In this document: positions 17,558-29,335 of the stretch, piece after piece
Layout of the letters: each line of letters opens with the position of its first letter
Numbering within the stretch: the first letter of the stretch is position 1
Assembly (NCBI RefSeq): GCF_001467745.1
Contig: NZ_LNYG01000013.1
Coordinates: 1,914,201 to 1,978,200, forward strand
Direction: 5' to 3'
From: Legionella jamestowniensis
Lineage (GTDB): Bacteria > Pseudomonadota > Gammaproteobacteria > Legionellales > Legionellaceae
DNA length: 64,000 nt
The notes under the pieces: model-generated
Database searches by the model: none
What the model was told of the DNA's origin: nothing
The model's input: the letters and a program-made list of their open reading frames with translations, nothing else
Translations under genes and position numbers: made by a program

Positions 17558-18305
17558 TCCTTTTCTCCTGCGTTAATTCGACTTTGACTTCATCTTCCCA
17601 ACATTTTTGAGACAACCAATTGGCTGGAAATTTCCATGCTGGAACCCATTCCCCATGGGCCTCTTTTGTTGTACGGGTTTTGATTTGTTGATCTAGGGCT
17701 TGCAGCATGCTTTGCAGCAAAGGCTCATCTGGATTGATTTGTTTAAAGATTTCAAAGGCACGTTCACGTGACTTTTTCTCGGGGTACATACGCCAGAAAT
17801 GGTCGAAGCGTTGTAATAAATAAATATAATTATTTTCTTTTATTAGAGGTGTGTCGGCTTTTAGGATTTCATCTGTGTCGGCTTTTGCTCCTACACCCTC
17901 AGAATACCCTGTATTTATAGGGAGTTTCGCATGCGGCTTTGTGTCGGCTTGCTGTGTCGGGTTTGTGCCGGGTTTATTTTGGACACAATAATTGATATCC
18001 GCTAAAAGACATTTTAAAATAAGATGTTTATCGAAAGACTGAATGACAATAAGTCCTGAGCGTTCAAGCCCTTTAACGGCTCTTCGAATTTGCTGACGGC
18101 TAGGATTTCCAGATTCTGTAATGCCTTGATGGGGTTCAATATAAAGCACCTCAGCCAGCGATTGGTAACTAATACGTCGCTTAATCCCTACTATGAAAGT
18201 ATTGCGATCCATGTAGGGTCGAATCCCTCTTAAGTAAGTAATTTGCTGGATATATGAAAGCCCACAGAGCGCATCCAATTCCTTGTCATTCACTGTAAAG
18301 TACAT
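17421..18305 (-). CDS. lvrA: LvrA regulator, winged-helix/DnaT-like replication protein
   Basis: 294 residues. The N-terminal part (about 1-100) looks like a winged-helix DNA-binding domain: RISYQSLAEVLYIEP then SRQQIRRAVKGLERSGLI. A polar linker follows, then a C-terminal block with FDHFWRMYPEKKSRERAFEI and WVPAWKFPANWLSQKCWED, typical of phage O-like and DnaT-like replication proteins. It heads the leftward operon and is transcribed away from prpA across the operator region at 18388-18454. It is the lvrA gene of the Legionella prpA-lvrABC block by position and by its pairing with lvrB and lvrC. Confidence 0.72.
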   Translation of the reverse strand: MYFTVNDKELDALCGLSYIQQITYLRGIRPYMDRNTFIVGIKRRISYQSLAEVLYIEPHQGITESGNPSRQQIRRAVKGLERSGLIVIQSFDKHLILKCLLADINYCVQNKPGTNPTQQADTKPHAKLPINTGYSEGVGAKADTDEILKADTPLIKENNYIYLLQRFDHFWRMYPEKKSRERAFEIFKQINPDEPLLQSMLQALDQQIKTRTTKEAHGEWVPAWKFPANWLSQKCWEDEVKVELTQEKRNEKCGTNTKSGAIDPFWNPEAGDTAISGEDEYQQSNVINLQCYRQ

Positions 18306-18387
18306 AAATAATCCGTTATTCCTTAACTAAAAGTCTTAGCGCCCTAGGAAACTTGTGGTACCATTTTGAGAACTTAAGACGTTAAAT

Positions 18388-18402
18388 AGCTCTCAATGAG
18401 CT
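18388..18402. promoter_or_regulatory. Operator-like inverted repeat O1 (prpA-lvrA intergenic)
   Basis: AGCTCTCAATGAGCT: 5-base arms around a 5-base spacer, perfect. It is the first of three sites of the same 5+5+5 form in the region between lvrA and prpA. Probable binding site of the PrpA repressor, by position and form. Confidence 0.6.
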
Positions 18403-18406
18403 TAAC

Positions 18407-18421
18407 TACTCAAAACGAGTA
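18407..18421. promoter_or_regulatory. Operator-like inverted repeat O2 (prpA-lvrA intergenic)
   Basis: TACTCAAAACGAGTA: perfect 5-base arms, 5-base spacer. It differs by one base from the site before xis-int at 36239. Centre is 19 bases from O1, about two helix turns. Confidence 0.7.
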
Positions 18422-18439
18422 TTTTATAGATCTCAAAAT

Positions 18440-18454
18440 AACACAAATTGAGTT
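18440..18454. promoter_or_regulatory. Operator-like imperfect repeat O3 (prpA-lvrA intergenic)
   Basis: AACACAAATTGAGTT: same 5+5+5 form with one mismatch in the arms. It is nearest to the prpA start, where a repressor could control its own gene. Confidence 0.45.
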
Positions 18455-18506
18455 ATAGTCAATATATAAATGGATTAATTTATTAACCAAACACCGTGGA
18501 ATAGGT

Positions 18507-19190
18507 ATGAACATCAAAGAGAAAATTGGCCAAAGAATCATGAATGAAAGAAAGGCCAAAGGATTGACTAGAAAAGCATTGGCTGAGTTGACCAGTGAGC
18601 TGAAAATTTCACGTATTAATAATTATGAAAGAGGGGACCGTACCCCTGGCCCAACAGAAATTAAATTGTTGGCAGATGCACTAGAAGTTTCAGCTTCTTA
18701 TTTGATGTGTTTAACTGATAACCGTGAAGGGAAGATGACAAAATCTCTTGGCATGGGTGCATTGATTCCTGTCTTAGATTACAAACAAGCTATTGATCCG
18801 GCTGTTTTCATCCAGAAAATTAAAGAAGATGTTGATAATAAAGTTGAATTTATTCCTGTCAGTACAGCTGTTAGTGATAGCATTGGAAAAAATGCTTTTG
18901 CGCTGCATATTAAGGATGAAAGCATGATGCCAGAGTTTCGGATTAATGATGTCCTCATTGTAGATCCTGATACTAGTCCTAAGCCTGGCGATTTTATAGT
19001 GGCTTTGATTGAAGGAGAGCAGGAAGTCATTGTTCGTAAGTATAAGCAATTATCTGTCGCTAAAGAAGTACGGGAATTTGAGTTGATTGCTCTTAATGAG
19101 GACTGGGCTGACATTCGTGTTGGTTCCAACGAAATGCAGGCCCAGATTATTGGATGCGGGGTTGGTTTAGTTCGAGAGTTAAGAGATTAA
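18507..19190 (+). CDS. prpA: CI/LexA-like repressor (PrpA/LvrR type)
   Basis: 227 residues. An XRE-type HTH lies at about 6-60 (LTRKALAELTSELKISRINNYERG) and an S24/LexA-type C-terminal domain at about 110-220, with the Ser in KDESMMPEF (S139) and the Lys in VRKYKQL (about 178). The usual Ala-Gly cleavage site is not obvious (MGALIP is the nearest). Such proteins repress phages or integrative elements and can be inactivated by RecA during DNA damage. It is divergent from lvrA and the region between them has three inverted repeats. In Legionella elements this gene is the upstream partner of lvrABC. Confidence 0.82.
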   Translation: MNIKEKIGQRIMNERKAKGLTRKALAELTSELKISRINNYERGDRTPGPTEIKLLADALEVSASYLMCLTDNREGKMTKSLGMGALIPVLDYKQAIDPAVFIQKIKEDVDNKVEFIPVSTAVSDSIGKNAFALHIKDESMMPEFRINDVLIVDPDTSPKPGDFIVALIEGEQEVIVRKYKQLSVAKEVREFELIALNEDWADIRVGSNEMQAQIIGCGVGLVRELRD

Positions 19191-19237
19191 TTATCCACCA
19201 CGGTGATAATTTGATCGTCAATAATCTCGATTCACCT

Positions 19238-22093
19238 CTATTCCTCATCAAACTCAGAACTACTAAACCGCAGTACATTACAATTTTCTGTTATCGTGCG
19301 CTGAAGTGCTTCATCAAAACCATCCTTAGACTTAGCTTGAATTTCTACGGATATTGAAACTTCAACACCAAGTTTGGCAGTGAACTGCTGCACCACTTCG
19401 TCAACGATGGTGGCGAATTCCATTTTGGCTTTCACAGGGTCTAGCTCAATATTGCCGTAAAACTGTCTTTTTACTGCAGTTTGGATAGGTGGTGGCATTG
19501 ATGTAGATTTACTCGGTAACTGTTGTGGATGAAAACCACTAGTTGTTCCTGCTACACCGGTGGTCAAAGGAGTCGGTTTGCCTCCGGTAGATTGTATAAG
19601 CTCGGGTTGGGGTACGGGTTTAGTACGCTCGCGATATTCAGCGGCGGCTTCACGCTCAATCAGCAATGAAGATTCGTCCAATGTTGGCATGGAGTCACAA
19701 CCAAAAATAAAACCTAAATAACGGTCGCCATCTTTTCCGGAGGCAAAGCCAAAGTAATCCTCACTATTCAAACCTGAGGTGATGGCATTTTTGAATACCT
19801 GATCATTGACCAGGCGAGGTAAGTAAAGATAATGGCAGCTGTCTTGCCATACTTTTAATGCGCTCACGTCTTTGACGCCATCTTTAAAATACCATTTCTG
19901 TAGAGTGTTACGCAGGTGAATAGGACTCCACTCAGAAGTCAACCACTCTTCTTCACGTAGCGTATTTTCAATTTCAGCGATCAGATTTTGTGTCGCAGGT
20001 GATACAGAAACTGCCTCCCATGTTAATTCTGGTTTACCACGCACGAAATCTTCAACTGGGCAGATAATCCACTTATATGTTTCGCGTACAATTTGCTGTA
20101 AGCTTTGTTCAGCCACTTCCGCATTGCGTATAGCTTGTTTAGACAGCGATACCGTTAAGTCCAGTTTTCCGTCTGTTACATCTGACACTATGCTTTTCCA
20201 AGCAAGGTATGTTTTTCCCGCATCATTTAAACGACTGACAACATCATAATCTGCGGCAAAGAAAATAAGGCGGTTTTGTTTTTGTCGAGGCTGATCACCA
20301 CGATTGCGAAGTATTTCTTCAGCAGCTTCGTAAGTAAGTCTTGCATCACCACGGCTATAGGCTGCGCTGGGTGGCAACACAACTAAACGTGGGCCAAGGG
20401 CATAGTCGTCCGGTATATCAATGGATGGCGTGAATACATGAATCCCGCCAAAACAGTGATTACGGCCAAATATACGAGCGACACTCTCCTTTAATAAAGG
20501 GTGCAATTCTTGTTGCTGATTTATATTTTGTTTGCGACTTTCCATCTCACGACGCAGGTTTGGTCGTGTGTCCAAATAGTAACGTTCTTGCTCTGAGTAT
20601 AAGTAGTGCAAACGGTCGCGTAAGCGTTTTAGCACATCCTCAAAAACGCCGATTGTTTGCCGAGGTTGGACACAACCCAATAAGATGTGTTCTTGGTTGA
20701 GTCCTTTAACACCTTGTGCTGCATTTGAAGGCGCACTACCCAAAAAAATGGTTCGCATTGCACGACGTGCCGCTTGCACACTACCAAATCGCGTATCATG
20801 TCCATCAATGTCAGCAGGTTCTGAACGCGGCCCATCCACTTCTTTTTCCAGCACGGGTTCCCATCCTTGAGGCAGGTAGTGAATGCTCTTGTTACGCACA
20901 TTGCTGTCATCTAGGGGGATAGAGCCAGGCATAATCAATGCATCTTTATTGTCTGAATTCCAAAGGCGATGAATGACAATCGCCATGTACTGCAAGACAC
21001 CACGGGTGCGTTGGAACTTATCAAGTGTCGACCAATCTTCATATAGACGATCAAACACCTCAGGATGAATAGGATAAGATTGACAAAGACGTTCAAAGTA
21101 AACATTTGATTGAGTTTCTAGGGGAAATTTATCGCTGTGGGTGCGATAAAAATCTGAAAACTGACGGCTAATGCCCTCGATTTCTGCTCTCTCACCGGCT
21201 GATTCAAATAACCGTCTACGTACAATCTCAAAGGCCTCTGTGCTGGCAACAGGTTTCCAAATTGACTCAACACGGGCAAAGTATTTTTCTAAAGATTCCA
21301 GCGAACGCTGACCCATTATACCCCCTACTTCCAACTCGGATTCTGGCAATGAAGCTAAAAGAATGGCGTTAGGTACGGTTTTCATCGCTTCAGTGAGCGC
21401 CTGAATAAATGAAATATTGCTATCAAAGGTACCGGCTTTAAATTGTTTACCCAATTCCAGCTGACGAATGAAAGCAACTAACTCGTCAATCAAAATAACG
21501 CAAGGCGCGGCTTTTTCAATCAGCTGGCGTAACACCTCTTTTCCAGGAGAGGTACCATCAGCATCGCTTTGTGCAACCATGGCGTAACCTTCTTCACCTA
21601 ACAATTGCCATGCGAGTTCGCCCCACAAGGTATTCACTACAAGTTTCTGGTTTCCTGTGCCATGTTGTTGTGGCTGGCTAGGGGATAGTTTGATGCCATC
21701 GATCACCGCTACTTTGGCGCTGGGCAAATCTTGAATACCAGCTTTATCTAATATTGGTGGAATGCCTAGCAGTCTATCGGTGCTCACTTGGCGAGATGCC
21801 AAGTGTAAAACTGCTAACATGGTATGGGTTTTACCACCACCAAAGGCAGTTTGTAGCTGAATGACCGGGTCGCCGCCTTGGCCCACTAAGCGCTGGGCCA
21901 CCGAAATCAACAATAAACGCATACCTTCGGTAATAAAGGTACGGGAGAAGAATTTCTCGGCATCTTGGTATTCATCTGTCGCGGTACCAGAAGCCACTTG
22001 AGAAATATCTGCTGCAAACTCAGATTGCTTAAAAGTGCCTTCTAATACGTCTTTGTGAGGCCGGGCAATTTCACGCCATGGTTTTAAACTCAT
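19238..22093 (-). CDS. DUF499 AAA-type ATPase of a defence operon
   Basis: 951 residues. An N-terminal ATPase has Walker A in [10 protein letters not shown] (82-91) and Walker B in [11 protein letters not shown] (198-208), as in the DUF499 family. The start [20 protein letters not shown] is also typical. The C-terminal part (about 760-951) is Pro/Ser/Thr-rich and then has a [19 protein letters not shown] block. DUF499 proteins are found next to DUF1156 methyltransferases in anti-phage loci. It is the last gene of a four-gene leftward operon, 11 bases after the methyltransferase, and convergent with prpA. It may load or move on DNA during recognition of foreign DNA; the mechanism is not known to me. 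Confidence 0.85.
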   Translation of the reverse strand: MSLKPWREIARPHKDVLEGTFKQSEFAADISQVASGTATDEYQDAEKFFSRTFITEGMRLLLISVAQRLVGQGGDPVIQLQTAFGGGKTHTMLAVLHLASRQVSTDRLLGIPPILDKAGIQDLPSAKVAVIDGIKLSPSQPQQHGTGNQKLVVNTLWGELAWQLLGEEGYAMVAQSDADGTSPGKEVLRQLIEKAAPCVILIDELVAFIRQLELGKQFKAGTFDSNISFIQALTEAMKTVPNAILLASLPESELEVGGIMGQRSLESLEKYFARVESIWKPVASTEAFEIVRRRLFESAGERAEIEGISRQFSDFYRTHSDKFPLETQSNVYFERLCQSYPIHPEVFDRLYEDWSTLDKFQRTRGVLQYMAIVIHRLWNSDNKDALIMPGSIPLDDSNVRNKSIHYLPQGWEPVLEKEVDGPRSEPADIDGHDTRFGSVQAARRAMRTIFLGSAPSNAAQGVKGLNQEHILLGCVQPRQTIGVFEDVLKRLRDRLHYLYSEQERYYLDTRPNLRREMESRKQNINQQQELHPLLKESVARIFGRNHCFGGIHVFTPSIDIPDDYALGPRLVVLPPSAAYSRGDARLTYEAAEEILRNRGDQPRQKQNRLIFFAADYDVVSRLNDAGKTYLAWKSIVSDVTDGKLDLTVSLSKQAIRNAEVAEQSLQQIVRETYKWIICPVEDFVRGKPELTWEAVSVSPATQNLIAEIENTLREEEWLTSEWSPIHLRNTLQKWYFKDGVKDVSALKVWQDSCHYLYLPRLVNDQVFKNAITSGLNSEDYFGFASGKDGDRYLGFIFGCDSMPTLDESSLLIEREAAAEYRERTKPVPQPELIQSTGGKPTPLTTGVAGTTSGFHPQQLPSKSTSMPPPIQTAVKRQFYGNIELDPVKAKMEFATIVDEVVQQFTAKLGVEVSISVEIQAKSKDGFDEALQRTITENCNVLRFSSSEFDEE

Positions 22094-22104
22094 TCTTTTT
22101 TCCC

Positions 22105-24963
22105 CTAAAATTCTAATTCAAGTCCTAGCTGGGTACCGCGATGGCCAACTACGTGTGAAGCAGCTATAATGGCATGCCAGGAACCTATCAATTCGTTATA
22201 GGCGCGGGCTTCTTCTGCCCACTTTTTGCGTTCGCACAGCGTATACAAGTGATAAGCCAATTGGCGTATTTGTTCACCTTTCTCAGGCATACGTGCAAGT
22301 AGAGCTCCAGCACTGTCTTCACCGTTTTGATTCATCTCACGAATCATGTGGTGACAAGCTTCCCATATAGGCATGTGGTTATCTGTTTTAGGGTCCCAGT
22401 CGGTAGGGTATTCATTCCATTTTAGTAACCTTACTTTTCCTGAGCCTGACTTAATCACACCAGACGCATTTACTCTAGGTAGGGAAGTGCCTTTTGCTTG
22501 CGCAAGTATATCTGCATCCCCAAAATTACCTGCTGACCAACCTACACTGGTGAACCAGTCTATACAAAAGCCTGTATCAGCATCCTCTGAACCAACACCG
22601 CCTAATATTTCATCTTTGGTCTTATTAATGATTTTGAGTGCATCATGCACACTCATTGATGTACCATCTTGGTTTAGAACTGCCTCATATTTCGAATAGA
22701 TAGCCATGCCAGGCCCAATCGCAGATTGCGCTATATCCACTGGTTTAACAACAGACTGACCAAGAGTCCCCCCCATCATGGCATCTAATGCTTCTGGCAG
22801 TTGAGAACGAAGCTCTCGCTGGAATTCCCGTCGAGAAATTGTTCCAGAGCCCGTTTCTCGCCGATGACAAACTAGAACAATCGATGAAGCCAACGCGTTA
22901 AAATTCTTCTTCAGATTTCCAGTTAACTCAGTACGAACTGGCCATGTGCCTGAGATAACAAAACCTGCACGAATCACTGCTTCCAAAAATGTTTCCCAAC
23001 CAGTGGAAGATGTACCGGATTCATTTGTTTCGGACGAGCGGAATGCATAATAAATGGTTACTGGAAACGCAGGATGAGAGTTGACAGCAATTTGATGCAT
23101 GACATCTGTCATACCTTTCATGAAAAATTTCTCAGCGTTTTCTCGTCCTCCATGACGCTTTTGGTCAGCTACCAGCTCCTCGTGCTTAGGCACTAACATC
23201 GTAGAGTAAGTATCGGGTAGAAAATTTTTTAAACTACGACGTAGCCAGACATAGAAGAAGTCTGAGAGATCCGCATAAGGTATATTGTCATAATACGGTG
23301 GATCTGTAGATATCACTTGATTCTTGTAATCAGCAGACTGAGCGTCTTTTTGAAATGCAACACCCTCTTTTCCTTCTGCGGGGAGAGTCGCAATGGAGTT
23401 TGCTAAGTATTCAATTTGTCCGTAAAAATTTCCAGATGAATTGCTAAAAGGGTTTCCTTCAGCTGTATCCCAAATCATGGGTAAAGCGTGTCGAGCAAAA
23501 ACTTGCTGTATCTTTTCAGCACTGTTTTCCCAGAAAGTATTTGTTGACTGACGGTTAGCTAATCGGCTAATTCCTAAACCGAGGTAAATGCATATTGCAT
23601 CAGCATAGGCAGTTGCTCCGTATCCCCCCTCATTGAGTGTGGTGTTGTCATCTTCCATCCCTGCTTTTAATGCATCAGCATGTATCAGCTTATGCATTTC
23701 AGTAAGCTTTTCAGCAAATGTATTCAGAGCTAATGTCTGACGATCCATAAATAGATCAGCCACAACTGAAGGACCATAATTGGTCACACTCATGTACTGA
23801 GGGTGGGTAGACAATGGAAAATCTGGTCGCCAGTTAGGTTTGGCAGACAAACCTATCTCTTCTTGTTCGGGTGTTGCCTCTGCATAAAGTCTACCTTTTT
23901 TTCCTTCAGCCACTATACCCAATAGCTTCCAACCCATACGACCAGCTTTGCCTTCAGCTTTGACGTAATCTGCCGTAATTGGGCTGCCAGTTAAGATGCA
24001 GGTAAAGTTCGCTCCTCTTGCTGACTTTGTGCCGGATTTTATTTCTTCCGGTTTTTCAGGGATTCCTCGGTGAAGTTCAAATTTATACTCAAGGCCATCA
24101 ACCATGGGCTTGATATACACTTCTTTTCCTTTTTTCTTGCACAGCCAGAACGTTGATACCAATGGAACATGTTTTCCTTGCGCTGCTGGATTGGGGCTAG
24201 CAACTGTTCTCCCCCAAAGCCAGGCTATAACCGTTGCATCTTCTCCACCAAAGCTTTCATGTACTTTTAATTTCGGATAATAATCTCCAATTGCCTCAAA
24301 GGCTTTATCTGATAAAACTTTTGCATAGCGTCTCACATCTTCAGCAAGACCCGTTGCTAATTTCCAATCCTGAATTGGTATTGTTTTTTGATTCTCTAAT
24401 TCTGGACCGATAGGTGGTTGATTGGCAAAACGTGGTGGAATCTCAATCATTGCTTTATTGATTGTGACAGCTACAGGGTTTAAATCTGTAGAAATGGGCT
24501 TAAGGCCAAGTCGCTGTGCTTCAACAGGTATTGTACCACCTCCTGAAAAGGGATCGTGAAATTCTGGCAAAACATCCGGATCAAAACCGAATTTACCTTC
24601 ATTAAGTTCACAGGTTTCTTTCCAACTTTTAACAATTTCTTGGCGTGCACGATCAAGTAGCTCTTCATTATTGAGGTTTTCCCATTTCACCATTTCGCGG
24701 ATAATCTCGAATAACCTTTCACGTTCTAAGTCTGCTTGTTTTTTAGTTTTACCCTTGTACCAGCCTCGGTCACCTCCCGGATCGTTTACCAGTTGTGCAA
24801 ATAAAATAGCGCGAGCAGTAGCTAGAGGACGACGAGCCCACCACAAATGCAAGGTTGATGGATGACCTTTTCGAATTGATTTTTCACGAGTCGCTTGCTC
24901 GTTAATATCATCAAGCGGCAAGGCTACCTCAATCAATTTCTTTGGAATCTTTATTTTGCTCAT
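22105..24963 (-). CDS. DUF1156 DNA methyltransferase of a defence operon
   Basis: 952 residues. The N-terminus has the DUF1156 block [17 protein letters not shown] (32-48). The SAM-binding motif is [19 protein letters not shown] (about 135-153) and the catalytic motif is [19 protein letters not shown] (552-570). DPPY marks an amino (N6-adenine or N4-cytosine) methyltransferase. It likely methylates host DNA so that the partner ATPase and helicase spare it. It lies 8 bases after the helicase gene and 11 bases before the DUF499 gene, in the same operon. Confidence 0.88.
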   Translation of the reverse strand: MSKIKIPKKLIEVALPLDDINEQATREKSIRKGHPSTLHLWWARRPLATARAILFAQLVNDPGGDRGWYKGKTKKQADLERERLFEIIREMVKWENLNNEELLDRARQEIVKSWKETCELNEGKFGFDPDVLPEFHDPFSGGGTIPVEAQRLGLKPISTDLNPVAVTINKAMIEIPPRFANQPPIGPELENQKTIPIQDWKLATGLAEDVRRYAKVLSDKAFEAIGDYYPKLKVHESFGGEDATVIAWLWGRTVASPNPAAQGKHVPLVSTFWLCKKKGKEVYIKPMVDGLEYKFELHRGIPEKPEEIKSGTKSARGANFTCILTGSPITADYVKAEGKAGRMGWKLLGIVAEGKKGRLYAEATPEQEEIGLSAKPNWRPDFPLSTHPQYMSVTNYGPSVVADLFMDRQTLALNTFAEKLTEMHKLIHADALKAGMEDDNTTLNEGGYGATAYADAICIYLGLGISRLANRQSTNTFWENSAEKIQQVFARHALPMIWDTAEGNPFSNSSGNFYGQIEYLANSIATLPAEGKEGVAFQKDAQSADYKNQVISTDPPYYDNIPYADLSDFFYVWLRRSLKNFLPDTYSTMLVPKHEELVADQKRHGGRENAEKFFMKGMTDVMHQIAVNSHPAFPVTIYYAFRSSETNESGTSSTGWETFLEAVIRAGFVISGTWPVRTELTGNLKKNFNALASSIVLVCHRRETGSGTISRREFQRELRSQLPEALDAMMGGTLGQSVVKPVDIAQSAIGPGMAIYSKYEAVLNQDGTSMSVHDALKIINKTKDEILGGVGSEDADTGFCIDWFTSVGWSAGNFGDADILAQAKGTSLPRVNASGVIKSGSGKVRLLKWNEYPTDWDPKTDNHMPIWEACHHMIREMNQNGEDSAGALLARMPEKGEQIRQLAYHLYTLCERKKWAEEARAYNELIGSWHAIIAASHVVGHRGTQLGLELEF

Positions 24964-24971
24964 TATCTGCC

Positions 24972-27900
24972 CTAAATAGTTTGCTCAGGCGCAATTGCTT
25001 TCGACAGCAGGTCACTGAGGTCATAGTTAATACTTGCTACACAAAAATCTGGCTCGACGGTAAAAGGCTTTTTTATATAAAACGGCCCTTCGAATTCTTC
25101 TCCATCGACAATGACTATGGCAAGCATAAATTTGTCTGCTTGGTTTAGGCCGTAAATAATTTCGTTACGGCTAACCGTGATGGTGTTTTGACCTTTGGCC
25201 CGTCCTTTCACTTCAATATGCCTATCTTGTCTTATTGAACCATCTGCATTTGTAGGTGGGCGCGAGGTAACATCCCAACCACATTTTTCGGTACCTACAT
25301 CCTTTACCTCAAAGCCAAAACTGCGCTCGGTATCAATCACTGCATTCATTGCGATACTCTCTATTCGAGAACGGAATTCAGCATCGACACTAAATTGCGT
25401 TTCGCCTTTGCGATGAGCCAACAAGCCTTTAGGAATGACTAATGCTCCCCCTATTACCACTGGGGTGCTGGATACCACATTTTTCAGTGCTTCCAGTTCG
25501 GCTTTTCGTTGTTCTAATCGAGCGGTGAGTTCATCTACTCGGCGACGCGCCATTTCGGGTTGCATGCGTGGCTGTTTGCCGGCATTTACATCGTCTTGAA
25601 GTTTAATGTAACGGTCAGACCAATAGTTGATCTCCTTTACCAGTCGTTCATTTACTGCTGCGAGGGTTTTATTGGCCTGGCGTTCGCGACGCTCTTTTAC
25701 TTCAGTGTAATGCTCCGGTACTAACTTTAGTGAAGCGTGGTTTAGTGCCAATGCTTCTAGCTTGTTGTTTAACCAAGGAGCATTCAGAATATCGCTAATC
25801 AGGTCATGGTCGTAATCATCGATAGGCTGTAGATCTAAGTGGGGTGCCCAGCCTGCATTAATGGTATTACCTCTTTCATCAATTTCTATGAACTCTAAAC
25901 GTCGAGAGGCGATTTTGATTGAGTTACCGCCTTCTCTTACTGTGTGATCCAACATAAACAGCACTTTGGGGTCTAGGCCATCGTCATTTGGATCAACCAG
26001 TACTGCACCTTGTTTTAGTTTGGAACGGTGGGCTTCTAATACCAAATCGGTTGCAGAATGCATCAATGGGTGCAAAGGGTGAATCATTTCCGCCATGGGT
26101 TTGCCTTGCTGGCGAACATGGTTCTTTTCAAAGCAGATGCGTTCGTACTTGCGTAACACGGGTGTTCTTGTTTCACCAATGATGCGATCACGTTCACGAA
26201 TGGCAGCAGGAACATGGCGTATTTCAAAGCGGCCAGGCTCACGATTACGCATCTCTCCACCCAAGATTTGAAAGGCTTCCGTGAAAAAGGCGCGGATAAA
26301 GTATGGCTGAAGTTTACGCGCTTCTGCTTTTTCCATTTCTGCTTTTACCGCATAGAGCTCTTCGAGTCCCATATGCTGCTCAACCAAAGCGTTACGACGA
26401 AGGATTTCTTTTAGGTGTTCGGAATCAAGCGCAGAATCGATCACTTCATTCATCTTGGCCCTAGTTTCTGGTGCCTCGCCGTATCGAATGGCATCAACAA
26501 GTAAATCTTTTAATGAGACATTGTCAAAGGCCTCACCAAGCACGTCGAAAACTTTTCCTCCCAATGCTTCTTTTTCGATTTCTATTTTGTCAAAGAGCTT
26601 TTTGAACACCTCGCCTTCACGAGTTTCAGAAGCGACAATGTTCCAGAGGTGGCAAACTTCGGTTTGACCAATACGGTGGATACGACCAAAGCGCTGTTCA
26701 AGGCGATTGGGGTTCCAGGGCAGGTCGTAATTGACCATGAGATTGGCGTTTTGTAGGTTAACACCTTCGCCCGCAGCATCGGTGGCGATGAGTACAATTA
26801 CTTCGGGGTCGTTGCGGAATTCTTCCTGCACTTTGCGCCGTTCATCTCGATTGGTGCCGCCATAAATGGTGCGAACAGCGTTTTCGTTACCGAGCATGTC
26901 TCCAACACGCTTGGCCAGGTAATTCAGGGTGTCTTTATGTTCTGTAAAGATTATCAGTTTGCGACGAGCACCGCTGGTTGTGAGCATTTCTGGTTTGTCT
27001 TGTAAAAGGTAGGAGAGTTCTTCCCACTTTTTATCGTTACCTGATTGGACGACTTTGAGCGCTTGATTCTCAAGATCCTTCAGGATAAGTATTTCGGCTT
27101 CTAGTTCAGGGATGGTTTCTGATGCAGAAGCTTGGTCGACCACTTGCTCTGAAAGAATCTCATATTCTTCTGCACTTAAATCTTCATCTATTTCATCGAA
27201 ATTATCAGGTAAATCAATTTGTTTTTTAAGGTTGTATCCACCTAGTGTTTCGGCAACATTATCCTTTTTAACTGTCTGTCCTCGGGCCATTAGCTTCGTT
27301 TCTTCCAGGCGATCTTCCAAACGTTTACGGCGACGTTTCAGCGATTGATAGATTGCTTCTGGGCTGGACGCGAGCCTCCGTTGCAACATGGTTAATGCAA
27401 AACCGACATTATTTTTCTTTTTACTGTCGAGGTTGTCGGCGCGGTTCATCTCTTCACGAACATAGGTGGTGACCTGTTCGTAAAGTGACGCCTCCATAGG
27501 AGAGAGTTCATAGTTGGCGGTATAGGCTCTACGCTCCGGGAAAAGTGGTGTACCGTCAAACTTAAGCAATTCTTCTTTAACCATGCGGCGCATCATATCT
27601 GATACGTCAACCTTGTGAGCACCTTCTCGGAATTTGCCATAGAAGCGGTCGCCATCCAGTAAGGAAAGCCAAGTTTGGAAATCTTCTTCTTTACCATTGT
27701 GCGGAGTTGCTGTCATCAACAAGAAATGGCGGGTAATTGAGCCGAGCATTTCACCTAGCTGAAAACGTTTGGTCTTGTTGATCTTTGATCCGAAATAACT
27801 GGCCGATAGTTTATGTGCCTCATCAACAATGATTATGTCCCATTCAGTGTTTTTAAGCTTTTCTTGGAGTTCTTCGTTTCGAGACAATTGATCCAAACGA

Positions 27901-28511
27901 CAGATAAGTTGGTCGGCTTCATCAAAGTAGTTGCCTGAAGCGCATTGCTCTTGTTTTTCCCGGCTGAAAATATCAAAGGTGACGCCAAACTTTTCTAATA
28001 ATTCATCTTGCCACTGTTCGGTTAGAGAGCCAGGTGAAACGATGAGTATACGCTTGGCATCGCCACGCATGATGAGCTCACGAATTAACAGGCCTGCCAT
28101 AATGGTTTTACCGGAACCTGGATCATCTGCCAGCACAAAACGCAGCGGTTGTTTGGGAAGCATGGCCTCGTAAACGGCAGATATCTGATGTGGCAGTGGC
28201 TCCACGTTTGATGTATGTACTGCCATCATAGGGTCAAATAAGGCTGCTTGGCTAATTCGGTAAGCTTCCAGTCCAAGCTTGAATTCCGCTCCCGGGGCGT
28301 CAAATGCCCATGGCCGGCCAATAGTGGCTAGTTCAAGGCGAGCCTCATCCGAACGAAACAGCATTTGCTCACCGAGATTGCCTTGGCTGTCTTTATAATA
28401 GACCGTGATAGCTGCATCACCGATTGGCTCTACCTGTACTACGCGCACAATCTCTTCTGCTTGGATGCCGCGAACCTGTGCGTCTTTTTTAATATCTTCT
28501 AACTTTAACAT
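24972..28511 (-). CDS. SNF2-type helicase with C-terminal DUF3883 (DrmD-like)
   Basis: 1179 residues. SF2/SNF2 motifs are clear: [10 protein letters not shown] (128-137), IVDEAHKLS (228-236), [10 protein letters not shown] (264-273) and [12 protein letters not shown] (605-616). The middle has a long charged insert. The C-terminal ~130 residues match DUF3883: FGFEVKDVG, then GWDV, then [10 protein letters not shown]. The Asp and Glu-Val-Lys spacing fits a PD-(D/E)xK nuclease-type fold. It resembles DrmD, the SNF2 protein of class 1 DISARM, but DrmA and DrmB are not found here. The ATG lies within the last codons of the HTH gene (7-base overlap). Confidence 0.85.
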   Translation of the reverse strand: MLKLEDIKKDAQVRGIQAEEIVRVVQVEPIGDAAITVYYKDSQGNLGEQMLFRSDEARLELATIGRPWAFDAPGAEFKLGLEAYRISQAALFDPMMAVHTSNVEPLPHQISAVYEAMLPKQPLRFVLADDPGSGKTIMAGLLIRELIMRGDAKRILIVSPGSLTEQWQDELLEKFGVTFDIFSREKQEQCASGNYFDEADQLICRLDQLSRNEELQEKLKNTEWDIIIVDEAHKLSASYFGSKINKTKRFQLGEMLGSITRHFLLMTATPHNGKEEDFQTWLSLLDGDRFYGKFREGAHKVDVSDMMRRMVKEELLKFDGTPLFPERRAYTANYELSPMEASLYEQVTTYVREEMNRADNLDSKKKNNVGFALTMLQRRLASSPEAIYQSLKRRRKRLEDRLEETKLMARGQTVKKDNVAETLGGYNLKKQIDLPDNFDEIDEDLSAEEYEILSEQVVDQASASETIPELEAEILILKDLENQALKVVQSGNDKKWEELSYLLQDKPEMLTTSGARRKLIIFTEHKDTLNYLAKRVGDMLGNENAVRTIYGGTNRDERRKVQEEFRNDPEVIVLIATDAAGEGVNLQNANLMVNYDLPWNPNRLEQRFGRIHRIGQTEVCHLWNIVASETREGEVFKKLFDKIEIEKEALGGKVFDVLGEAFDNVSLKDLLVDAIRYGEAPETRAKMNEVIDSALDSEHLKEILRRNALVEQHMGLEELYAVKAEMEKAEARKLQPYFIRAFFTEAFQILGGEMRNREPGRFEIRHVPAAIRERDRIIGETRTPVLRKYERICFEKNHVRQQGKPMAEMIHPLHPLMHSATDLVLEAHRSKLKQGAVLVDPNDDGLDPKVLFMLDHTVREGGNSIKIASRRLEFIEIDERGNTINAGWAPHLDLQPIDDYDHDLISDILNAPWLNNKLEALALNHASLKLVPEHYTEVKERRERQANKTLAAVNERLVKEINYWSDRYIKLQDDVNAGKQPRMQPEMARRRVDELTARLEQRKAELEALKNVVSSTPVVIGGALVIPKGLLAHRKGETQFSVDAEFRSRIESIAMNAVIDTERSFGFEVKDVGTEKCGWDVTSRPPTNADGSIRQDRHIEVKGRAKGQNTITVSRNEIIYGLNQADKFMLAIVIVDGEEFEGPFYIKKPFTVEPDFCVASINYDLSDLLSKAIAPEQTI

Positions 28512-28693
28512 ATATCAGATTCTTGTTTTGATCCTTTTTTAATCCAACTATCAACCTCATTAATTTTGAATTTCCAAAGGCGCCCAATCTTACTGGCAGG
28601 CATGCCTCTTTCATTAATCCATTTGTAGACAGTATCTCTTTTAACGCCGAGGTACTCGCCAATTTCATCAACAGATAACCATCTATCATTCAT
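28505..28693 (-). CDS. Excisionase/MerR-type HTH protein heading the defence operon
   Basis: 62 residues from the ATG at 28693. It has the helix-turn-helix of the excisionase-family DNA-binding domain: [20 protein letters not shown] and then [15 protein letters not shown]. Such small proteins often stand before restriction or defence genes. Its stop overlaps the helicase start by 7 bases, so it is part of that operon and could control it. It is not paired with an integrase here; the element's own xis-like gene is at 36288. Confidence 0.75.
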   Translation of the reverse strand: MNDRWLSVDEIGEYLGVKRDTVYKWINERGMPASKIGRLWKFKINEVDSWIKKGSKQESDIC

Positions 28694-28930
28694 TGCTCTT
28701 CTCTTATGATTATTTTTGCAATATAGAAACAAGTATAGCCAATGAAAAACTAGATTACATTAGGCTAAAGAGGTTTAAATCGGGCTTATATTAATGAGTT
28801 TATTTTGATCAATCAATTTTAAAGCATAATAATAGTCAAAGTGTGCTAATTTTGATTTATTTGGTGAGTGGATCTGTTCTTTAAGTCTCAAAAACAATAG
28901 AACAGATCAGGCATGATAGAATTAAAAACG

Positions 28931-29173
28931 TTAATGGCTAATCAGCATAGTGAAATAATGAAATAGGCTGTGTGCTTTCGATGGTCCTAAGAATTCTTTT
29001 CCAGCCAATACATGACTGAGTACTAAGGGGCTGGATTCAAGTATTTGAGCCAGGTCTTTGCAGTCCAATTTACTGTATGACAGAATATAATCAATCAAAT
29101 ATTTCTGAGTATCTTTTTTTAGTTGAAACTTAAGATCAATAACAGGTTCTGCAACCTCGATAAAACATTCCAT
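28931..29173 (-). CDS. Hypothetical small protein
   Basis: 80 residues with GAGG 8 bases before the ATG. No family is recognised. The middle, LDCKDLAQILESSPLVLSHVLAGKEFLGPSKAHSLF, contains helices with an HTH-like spacing (LDCKDLAQILE then SHVLAGKEFLGP), so a DNA-binding role is possible. It stands alone between the defence operon and a transporter gene, with 237 and 162 bases of non-coding DNA around it. Confidence 0.55.
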   Translation of the reverse strand: MECFIEVAEPVIDLKFQLKKDTQKYLIDYILSYSKLDCKDLAQILESSPLVLSHVLAGKEFLGPSKAHSLFHYFTMLISH

Positions 29174-29335
29174 GTAACATCCTCGCTTTCATATTATTAC
29201 GGCATAGTCCAGTCGAAAAACAGTAAACCATAGCCACATTATCGATAAAATTAGTTTTTTTACATGGAAAAGATCAGAGGTAAAATGCAATTCTGAACTA
29301 TTTGTTATCAATTGTTATTGTTTGATACTCCTTTT

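Noticed and set aside
24972..28511. Full class 1 DISARM
   Set aside because: The helicase is DrmD-like, but no DrmA, DrmB or PLD-type DrmC gene is present and the methyltransferase is DUF1156, so it is called DISARM-related only.
28505..28693. Excisionase for a second integrated element
   Set aside because: No integrase or att-like repeat is next to it, and it overlaps the helicase start, so it belongs to the defence operon.
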